Source: Hyphomicrobium_A sp963726795
GTDB taxonomy: Bacteria; Pseudomonadota; Alphaproteobacteria; Rhizobiales; Hyphomicrobiaceae
Assembly (NCBI GenBank): GCA_963726795.1
Contig: CAVSDD010000006.1
Location: 310,001 to 374,000, forward strand
Direction: 5' to 3'
DNA length: 64,000 nt
The notes beneath the pieces are model-generated. The model saw only the letters and a program-made list of their open reading frames with translations, was not told the origin of the DNA and searched no databases. The position numbers were made by a program, and so were the translations under genes. Below are positions 55,756-64,000 of this stretch, piece by piece (position 1 is the first letter of the stretch; each line of letters opens with the position of its first letter).

Positions 55756-56769
55756 GTGACTGGAACGTTCACCAGCGATGACATTGTCGCCGCGCTCAAG
55801 GCGGCAGCCGAGCCGACGCGCCTGCGCATCCTGTTGCTGCTGGCTGCGGGCGAGTTGAACGTCAAGGATCTGACCCAGATCCTGGGCCAGAGCCAGCCGC
55901 GTCTCAGCCGGCATCTGAAGCTTCTTGTCGAAGCGGGGCTCGTCGAGCGGTTTCGCGAAGGCAGCTGGGTCTATTTTCATGTATCCGACCGTACCGTCGG
56001 CGGACGCCTTGCGCTCGACGTTCTGGCGCTCGTCGATGACGCCGATGGGGCGGTGGTACGCGATCGGGAACGCGCCGAAGCCTTGAAGCGAGAGCGCGAG
56101 GCAACCGCACAGAGCTATTTCCGCACACACGCCGCCGATTGGGACCGCATTCGTTCGCTCTATGTGGCGGAGAGCGAGGTGGAAGCTGCGATGTCGAAGG
56201 CGCTGGGTCAGGGGCCTTTCAAGCTCTTCCTCGATTTGGGCACCGGCACCGGTCGCATCCTGGAATTGTTTGCGGACCGCTACGAGCGCGGGCTCGGCCT
56301 CGACGTCAATCAGGCCATGCTCGCGTATGCGCGCAGCAAGATGTCGAAAGGCGTCCTCGCAAACGCGCAGGTACGCCACGGCGACATCTATGCTTTGGCG
56401 CTGCCGGACGGCGTCGCCGATGCTGTCGTCATGCATCAGGTGCTGCATTTCCTTTCCGATCCGCCGCTCGCCATCCGCGAGGCGGCACGTGTGCTTGCGC
56501 CTGGCGGCCGGCTGCTTGTCGTCGATTTTGCCCCGCATAAGCTGGAATTCCTGCGCGAGAAGTTCGCCCACGAGCGGCTGGGTTTTGCGCCGGGCCAGGT
56601 CGGGGAGTGGCTGCGGGAAGCGGGTCTGGAGCAAATCGAGCAGCGCGACCTTGCTCCTGAGTCAAACTCGGACCACCAGAAACTGACGGTTTCGCTTTGG
56701 CTCGGCGAGCGCTCGCGCGCCGCGCGTTCGAAATCAGCGCAAGCGCGCGCCCTTGAGGAGGCCCCCTGA
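55756..56769 (+). CDS. ArsR-type regulator fused to a SAM methyltransferase domain
   Basis: A 337-residue fusion. Residues 5-85 are an ArsR-type winged helix (AAEPTRLRILLLLAAGELNV, LGQSQPRLSRHLKLL). Residues 150-265 are a class I SAM-dependent methyltransferase with motif I LDLGTGTGR (159-167) and VMHQVLHFLSDP. The protein probably senses SAM or SAH and represses or controls the downstream metF and metH; I base that on position and the usual placement of such fusions. GTG at 55756; the open frame extends 500 bases upstream through the neighbouring gene and is rejected. Overlaps metF (TGATG). Confidence 0.86.
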   Translation: MTGTFTSDDIVAALKAAAEPTRLRILLLLAAGELNVKDLTQILGQSQPRLSRHLKLLVEAGLVERFREGSWVYFHVSDRTVGGRLALDVLALVDDADGAVVRDRERAEALKREREATAQSYFRTHAADWDRIRSLYVAESEVEAAMSKALGQGPFKLFLDLGTGTGRILELFADRYERGLGLDVNQAMLAYARSKMSKGVLANAQVRHGDIYALALPDGVADAVVMHQVLHFLSDPPLAIREAARVLAPGGRLLVVDFAPHKLEFLREKFAHERLGFAPGQVGEWLREAGLEQIEQRDLAPESNSDHQKLTVSLWLGERSRAARSKSAQARALEEAP

Positions 56770-57695
56770 TGGCGAATATGCCCGAGCGCAAGAGCCGCCT
56801 TGTCGGCTCCGGTGATATCGAAGTTTCTTTCGAGTTCTTCCCGCCAAAATCGGAGAAGATGGAGGCAGCGCTTTGGGGCGCGATCGAGCGGCTCGCGCCG
56901 CTGCGCCCGGAGTTCGTTTCAGTGACGTACGGAGCCGGCGGCTCCACCCGCGAGCGCACGCACGCAACCGTTTCACGTATCCTGCGGGAAACGGAGCTCA
57001 AGCCTGCTGCGCACCTCACCTGCGTTGCGGCGACGAAAGACGAGATCGACGAGGTCGCCCGTGGGTACTGGAATGAAGGTGTGCGCCACGTGGTGGCTCT
57101 TCGCGGCGATCCTGCCGGCGGACCTGGCACGCGCTATGAGCCACATTCGGGAGGCTACACGAATGCAGCCGATCTCGTTGCCGGGCTGAAGAAGATCGGC
57201 AATTTCGAGGTTTCCGTCGCGGGCTACCCCGAGAAGCATCCCGAGAGCTTCTCACCCGCGGCCGACATCGAGAATCTAAAGGCCAAGGTCGATGCCGGCG
57301 CCGACCGCATCATCACGCAGTTCGGTTTCGACAACGCGCACTATCTGCGTTTTCTCGAGCGTGCCCGTGCCGCCGGCATCTGGGTCCCGATCACGCCTGG
57401 CATCGTGCCCATTCACAATTTCAAGCAGGTCGCGGCCTTTGCGGCGCGCGCTGGCGCCAGCATGCCGTCCTGGCTGGCACGCAGGTTCGACGGGCTCGAA
57501 GACGACGCAGCCACCAGCCACCTCGTGGCTGCGGCGGCGGCGACGGAGCAGGTCATGGACCTCGTGGACGAGGGCGTGAAGAAGTTCCATTTCTACACGC
57601 TGAACCGCGCCGATCTCGTCTACGCGATATGCCACCTGTTGGGGCTGCGCCCACACGTGGGAACTGAGCCGGCGAAGGCACGTGCGGCGGTCTGA
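56769..57695 (+). CDS. metF: 5,10-methylenetetrahydrofolate reductase
   Basis: Reduces methylene-THF to methyl-THF, the methyl donor for methionine synthase. The 308-residue product is a TIM barrel with VSFEFFPPKSEKME at the start, SVTYGAGGSTRERT, HLTCVAATKDEIDE and the flavin/folate region ITQFGFDNAHYLRF. One base of overlap with the regulator gene upstream and about 11 bases to metH part 1 downstream, so a single operon. Confidence 0.95.
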   Translation: MANMPERKSRLVGSGDIEVSFEFFPPKSEKMEAALWGAIERLAPLRPEFVSVTYGAGGSTRERTHATVSRILRETELKPAAHLTCVAATKDEIDEVARGYWNEGVRHVVALRGDPAGGPGTRYEPHSGGYTNAADLVAGLKKIGNFEVSVAGYPEKHPESFSPAADIENLKAKVDAGADRIITQFGFDNAHYLRFLERARAAGIWVPITPGIVPIHNFKQVAAFAARAGASMPSWLARRFDGLEDDAATSHLVAAAAATEQVMDLVDEGVKKFHFYTLNRADLVYAICHLLGLRPHVGTEPAKARAAV

Positions 57696-57706
57696 AGGAG
57701 ATGATC

Positions 57707-58768
57707 ATGAAACGCAAAGACAGCTACGCCGCGCTCGAAGCGGCCGCGAAGGACCGAATCCTGATCATCGATGGCGCGATGGGCACGATGATCCAACGCC
57801 ACAAGCTGACCGAAGAAGGCTTCCGCGGCCCGCGCTTCAAGGATTGGCCGCGCGACGTCAAAGGCAACAACGATCTTCTCGTCCTGACCCAGCCGCAGAT
57901 CATCGCCGAGATTCACGAGGCTTATCTCGATGCGGGCGCCGATATCCTCGAGACGAACACGTTCAACTCGCAATCAATCTCGCTCGCCGACTACGGCATG
58001 GAAGCGCTCGCCTACGAGATGAACGTTGCTGCCGCCCAGATTGCACGCGCCGCGGCCGACAAGTTCACGAAACAAAATCCCCAGAAGCCCCGCTTCGTCG
58101 CCGGCGCTGTCGGTCCGACCAATCGGACCGCTTCGCTCTCGCCCGACGTCAACAACCCAGGATTCCGCAACGTCGATTTCGATACCCTGCGCGAAGCCTA
58201 CAAGGATCAGATCCGCGGCCTGATGGATGGCGGCGCCGACATTATCCTGATCGAGACTATATTCGATACGCTCAACGCCAAGGCGGCGGGCGTTGCGACG
58301 CTCGAGGTGTTCGAGGAGAAGGACCTTGAGCTTCCGATCATGATCTCAGGGACGATCACCGACCTGTCGGGACGCACGCTTTCGGGGCAAACGCCGGAGG
58401 CCTTCTGGTACTCCATGCGTCACCTGAAACCCTTCTCCATAGGGCTTAACTGCGCGCTCGGCGCCGAACTGATGCGTCCCTATCTGGCGGAGCTCGCCGC
58501 GCACGCGGACGCACGAATCTCCGCCTATCCCAACGCCGGGTTGCCCAATGCCATGGGGGAATACGACGAAACCCCCCACGACATGGCCTGCCAGATGGAG
58601 CCATGGGCCAAGGACGGTATAGTGAACATCGTTGGCGGTTGCTGCGGGTCGACCCCTGAGCACATCAGGCATATAGCCGAACACGTCGCGGCGCACTCGC
58701 CGCACAAAATTCCCACACTTGCGCCAAGGATGCGTCTGTCGGGCCTGGAGCCGTTCGTTCATGGCTGA
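57707..58768 (+). CDS. metH: Methionine synthase, homocysteine-binding half (split MetH)
   Basis: The N-terminal homocysteine S-methyltransferase domain of cobalamin-dependent methionine synthase, encoded as its own 353-residue protein. IIDGAMGTMIQ marks the start of the barrel; the zinc ligands are in GLNCALG and VGGCCGST. It ends with RMRLSGLEPFVHG, exactly where full-length MetH would continue into the pterin domain. ATG at 57707 is preferred to 57701 since AGGAG directly abuts the latter. The rest of MetH is at 59474 after an unrelated small gene. Confidence 0.92.
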   Translation: MKRKDSYAALEAAAKDRILIIDGAMGTMIQRHKLTEEGFRGPRFKDWPRDVKGNNDLLVLTQPQIIAEIHEAYLDAGADILETNTFNSQSISLADYGMEALAYEMNVAAAQIARAAADKFTKQNPQKPRFVAGAVGPTNRTASLSPDVNNPGFRNVDFDTLREAYKDQIRGLMDGGADIILIETIFDTLNAKAAGVATLEVFEEKDLELPIMISGTITDLSGRTLSGQTPEAFWYSMRHLKPFSIGLNCALGAELMRPYLAELAAHADARISAYPNAGLPNAMGEYDETPHDMACQMEPWAKDGIVNIVGGCCGSTPEHIRHIAEHVAAHSPHKIPTLAPRMRLSGLEPFVHG

Positions 58769-58836
58769 GGCGCGCCGAGCCGTTATGCTAGACAATAGCC
58801 GGGGGGCGCTAAATCTCCGGGACTGGGAAAGACGTC

Positions 58837-59373
58837 ATGCGTGTGATCAAAATCGAGCTGCCGGCCACACTCAGTCCGGTGGACCCGGAGATAAGTCTGG
58901 CCTCAGACGAGATCAAAGCACAGCTCTACAAGGAGCTGGCCAACCTCGACAGCCAGATCAACGACACCGTGCGCGAGCGCGCGCGGTCCTATTTTCCGGA
59001 GGCCTACTCGGTTTTCGTACGCACCTTGCCCGATCCGGGCCGGGTTTCCGCCTCGACGCAGTTGTGGATCGTCGATCCCAATGTCCGCTGGCCGGCAGGA
59101 TTGCTGACGCGCTCAGCATGGCAGATATTCATTCCAATTTTTGCCCACGTCGTGCGCGAGGCGATGACGAGCCAAATGCCGGGCGTCAAATTCCACATCA
59201 AAGAGCAGGACGCAAGGATCACAGTGCTGGCGCCAACGCGCAGCTACAAGGATCCCGTCATCCTCGTGATCGCCACGTTCCTGCTCACCACGGCCTTCTG
59301 GCTTCTTGTCCAACCGCATCTCGGGGGGTGGATGGGCGGATCGATACCAATTCCTATCCCGGTCCCGCGCTGA
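58837..59373 (+). CDS. Unknown tail-anchored protein between the two metH parts
   Basis: A 178-residue protein without signal peptide and with one C-terminal membrane segment (VILVIATFLLTTAFWLLV, about 146-163) followed by a short Gly/Pro tail, so it is probably tail-anchored with its N-terminus in the cytoplasm. The soluble part has a beta-alpha layout (VIKIELPATLSPVDPE, YFPEAYSVFVRTL, GVKFHIKEQDARITVLAP). I do not recognise the family. It lies 68 bases after the first metH part and 100 bases before the second, on the same strand. Confidence 0.65.
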   Translation: MRVIKIELPATLSPVDPEISLASDEIKAQLYKELANLDSQINDTVRERARSYFPEAYSVFVRTLPDPGRVSASTQLWIVDPNVRWPAGLLTRSAWQIFIPIFAHVVREAMTSQMPGVKFHIKEQDARITVLAPTRSYKDPVILVIATFLLTTAFWLLVQPHLGGWMGGSIPIPIPVPR

Positions 59374-59473
59374 GTAGAGGGCGCGGTTTCCCTAAATGTT
59401 TGAACTTGCGCGGCGCGCTGCAGTTGCGGCGCGACGAGGGCGCGCGAGGAAGTGCACAAGGCGGCGGCGACAC

Positions 59474-62170
<2,697 letters not shown>

Positions 62171-62198
62171 TCCACCTCGATCCAACGCTGAAAATGCC

Positions 62199-62225
62199 GA
62201 AGGCGCGGACATCATCCGCGCCTTC
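62199..62225 (+). terminator. metH operon terminator
   Basis: Perfect 11-bp stem GAAGGCGCGGA/TCCGCGCCTTC with loop CATCA, followed by TTTGT. Lies 28 bases after the metH stop. Confidence 0.9.
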
Positions 62226-62316
62226 TTTGTATTGTCCGGGATTGCTTGCTACGCCGTCCCGAGGCGGGGGGTGAACCTGGAACGGGGAGAACTGCCTGTC
62301 GTGTAGGGCGTACTTC

Positions 62317-62400
62317 TCAGACGATGCCGAACACGATGGCAGCGATGAAGCCGAAAGACAGAAGTGCAGCAAGCACGTTCAGTCGCATCGTGAGTTCCAT
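62317..62400 (-). CDS. 27-residue single-helix membrane peptide
   Basis: A very short gene: ATG at 62400, TGA at 62317-62319. The 27-residue product is a short basic/polar N-terminus (MELTMRLN) and one hydrophobic helix (VLAALLSFGFIAAIVFGIV) reaching the C-terminus. GGAGG stands 5 bases before the ATG, a strong ribosome site that argues for real translation. The layout (one helix, no tail) is like small membrane regulators, but no partner is known here. Confidence 0.6.
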   Translation of the reverse strand: MELTMRLNVLAALLSFGFIAAIVFGIV

Positions 62401-62748
62401 CGTTGCCTCCATTGCCGGTCGCCTTGGTTGGCGACTCCTGCGCGCGGTTCGCTCCGCGCTTCCATGAAGCTATGAGTCGACTGCGTGCGTTGCCAAGCGA
62501 AAAAGTTTTTGCAGTGCGGGAGCATGATCAGTTTCTAGTCGAATGCGATCAAAGTCTGCGCAGAGGCATGCGGGCGACACCGCGGTGTGTTCGAATTGCC
62601 CATCACGTGATGTCCCTCCTGCTTGCGCCACGAGCAGATGAGCAGAAATACATCACGTGTCGTGCGAGACGGTTGCCGAGTAGAGTCTTCGCGGGTGCTG
62701 CGACGCGAAACAAAATTCCGGTATGACTTTTGACGCGACGAAGCGTTT

Positions 62749-63264
62749 CTAGAGTCGCTTACGCAACAATAGCTCCGTGCGACCATCGCGAACGAGATCC
62801 GGCAGGGAAGCCACGAGCGCAAAGCCGTGCGTCTCATAGAACCGGATGGCATCGACATTGAAGTCGCTGGCAGCGACCCAGAGATTGCGCTCACTGCCAC
62901 AGCGCGCCTCGCTTTCGATCCAGCCGAGCACGCTCGCACCCAGTCCGCGGCGCTGGAACTCGGGCAGTACGCCGAGGAACTGTACGTAAGGCCCGCGCAG
63001 CCAGTTGAGACGCAGGGCTGCCGCGCCGGCAAGCTCACCGCCGGACCAGACGGCAAAGCGCGGCGCGCCGGCTTCCTCGGTCGCGAAGTACTTTTCGAGC
63101 AACGAGGCCGGATAGGGATAGCGCGCCCAGGGATTGATCGCGGCAAATCCCGCGCCGAGCCGCTCAGCGTGCTCGGCACTCAATGGTTCGAGCACGAGTG
63201 ATTGATCGCCGGCGGTCCGACTTGCGATCTCATGGCGCCTCGCCGCAAACGGGTGAGAGGTCAT
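62749..63264 (-). CDS. GNAT family N-acetyltransferase
   Basis: A 171-residue acetyltransferase. The acetyl-CoA site pattern is PEFQRRGLGASVLGWIES (V/Q-x-x-R/Q-G-x-G/A type), and DAIRFYETHGFALV lies near the C-terminus. Substrate unknown. The ATG at 63264 overlaps the stop of the polysaccharide deacetylase gene (ATGA), so the two are probably translated together; the frame open to 63285 is a weaker choice. Confidence 0.83.
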   Translation of the reverse strand: MTSHPFAARRHEIASRTAGDQSLVLEPLSAEHAERLGAGFAAINPWARYPYPASLLEKYFATEEAGAPRFAVWSGGELAGAAALRLNWLRGPYVQFLGVLPEFQRRGLGASVLGWIESEARCGSERNLWVAASDFNVDAIRFYETHGFALVASLPDLVRDGRTELLLRKRL

Positions 63265-64000
63265 TGGTGGACCGTGGCGTTCCACCCGGCACTGGATTGC
63301 GTACGATGTGCGAGCAGGAAATCGTAGCGGTCCGTATCACCGGGGCGGTTGTCGTAGCAGCGTTGCTCGATCACCGGTCTGCCCGCCCCGAGAAGCTCGG
63401 AGACGGTGACGAACTCGAAACCCTTCGCGCGCAACTTCGGGATCGCAAGCGCAAGCCCCTCGGCCGTGTGCCATCCCCGACCGTTGGCATGCGACACGAC
63501 GATTGAGCCCGGCCGCGCGCGGCGCAGCATCGTCTGCGCGATGGCATTCGCCGATGTGGCAGGCGTGGGATCGCCGGTCGCAACGTCCCATTGGATCGCC
63601 GTTAGCCCCAGCTTGTTGACGGCATCGATCGACGCGCCATTACAGGCGCCAAAAGGAAAGCGGAACAGCGTTGGAGCGGTGGCCACGGCGTTCATCGCAG
63701 TCGGATGCTCGCGCGCACACTGCGCTTTGCTCAGCCCGGCGCGGATCGCGGCGTACGCCCGCTGCGGTCCTGAAATCTCGTCTGCCAAGCGCGTGCCGGT
63801 GAGCTGGCGCAGATTGCGGTGCGCTTCCGAGTGGTTGGCGGTTTCGAACAATGGATCAGCCATCAATTGGCGAGCGCGTTCCTCGTGCGAGCGCAGCCAT
63901 TTGCCTCCTGCAAAGAACGTCGCCTTGACGCTCTCTTTGCGCAGATAGTCGACGACAGCGCCGTCGTAGCCGGCAACCTCGCCAGTCTGCTCGCACAAAT
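63261..64000 (-). CDS. Polysaccharide deacetylase (partial, runs off the window)
   Basis: The visible 246 residues lack the N-terminus, which lies beyond the right edge. They form a NodB-type carbohydrate esterase: CEQTGEVAGYDG, TFFAGGKWLRSH, and the metal-binding ETANHSEAH (His pair), then PTLFRFPFGACNG with the catalytic Arg region and SIVVSHANGRGWHT near the end. Removes acetyl groups from sugar polymers such as peptidoglycan or exopolysaccharide. The stop overlaps the acetyltransferase start. Confidence 0.85.
   Translation of the reverse strand, partial: LCEQTGEVAGYDGAVVDYLRKESVKATFFAGGKWLRSHEERARQLMADPLFETANHSEAHRNLRQLTGTRLADEISGPQRAYAAIRAGLSKAQCAREHPTAMNAVATAPTLFRFPFGACNGASIDAVNKLGLTAIQWDVATGDPTPATSANAIAQTMLRRARPGSIVVSHANGRGWHTAEGLALAIPKLRAKGFEFVTVSELLGAGRPVIEQRCYDNRPGDTDRYDFLLAHRTQSSAGWNATVHQ

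Larger units (their letters stand above)
62171..62748. other. Region downstream of metH
   Basis: Apart from the metH terminator and the small membrane peptide gene on the minus strand, nothing is seen in the 580 bases before the acetyltransferase. The G+C content falls visibly near 62500-62720. Confidence 0.6.

Overview
This window is a high-G+C stretch of an alphaproteobacterial chromosome, most likely Hyphomicrobiales (Rhizobiales) and possibly Hyphomicrobium-like. The evidence is gene order and gene content: rpoZ-rsh-DUF2062-pdxJ-acpS-lepB-rnc-era-recO, dnaG-rpoD, carA...carB-greA, dapA-smpB, an alphaproteobacterial DnaG with a reduced zinc site, DUF1622 and DUF3775 proteins, and a SoxYZ-like carrier of the kind found with PQQ alcohol dehydrogenases in methylotrophs. 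The genus is inference.

Layout. 1-5374: edge of an exopolysaccharide locus (CpsD-type tyrosine kinase, Wzz-type chain-length protein, dTDP-glucose 4,6-dehydratase) with two divergent genes for proteins ending in a VPLPA/PEP-CTERM-type sorting tail. One of these is badly degraded and the other carries a single frameshift. 5437-12259: mixed genes, including an unknown cytosolic protein, cold-shock protein, dual-specificity-type phosphatase, YdcF/SanA protein, hydrolase and lytic transglycosylase. 12517-16411: dapA, smpB, a cysteine-less peroxiredoxin-like protein, DUF3775, uracil-DNA glycosylase and a NYN protein. 16864-24896: the core rpoZ-to-recO block, mostly tightly packed or overlapping. 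24902-27883: CAP protein, channel-like membrane protein, GreB-like factor, SoxYZ-like carrier. 27982-33512: rpoD and dnaG, with the 3' end and terminator of rpoD duplicated about 1.2 kb downstream around a lower-G+C gene for an unknown secreted protein. 34300-41215: carA and carB separated by two tandem secreted paralogues, then greA. 41230-47375: Lrp regulator, ELM1-like protein, EttA, a secreted protein with a VHL beta-domain-like segment, a cysteine-motif membrane protein and a patatin. 47577-49941: divergent secreted PAN/CAP and lectin-like/PAN proteins sharing almost the same PAN module. 50081-55595: aldo/keto reductase, sulfatase-HAD pair, MlaC-like protein and an unknown membrane protein. 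55756-62170: a methionine module (ArsR-methyltransferase regulator, metF, and metH split in two around an unknown membrane-anchored protein). 62317-64000: a 27-residue membrane peptide, a GNAT acetyltransferase and a polysaccharide deacetylase running off the end.

How the genes work together. The left edge makes and exports polysaccharide, and the PEP-CTERM-type proteins are probably its surface partners; the exosortase is not in the window. The central block covers transcription, the stringent response, cofactor synthesis, protein export, RNA processing and repair. The methionine module remethylates homocysteine under what looks like an autoregulated ArsR-family operator.

Quality warning. 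Seven otherwise intact genes (PEP-CTERM gene, NYN gene, pdxJ, era, rpoD, carB and a membrane protein gene at 45782) are each broken by exactly one extra base. Several are normally indispensable, so these are most simply uncorrected sequence errors. They are annotated as single genes spanning the shift.
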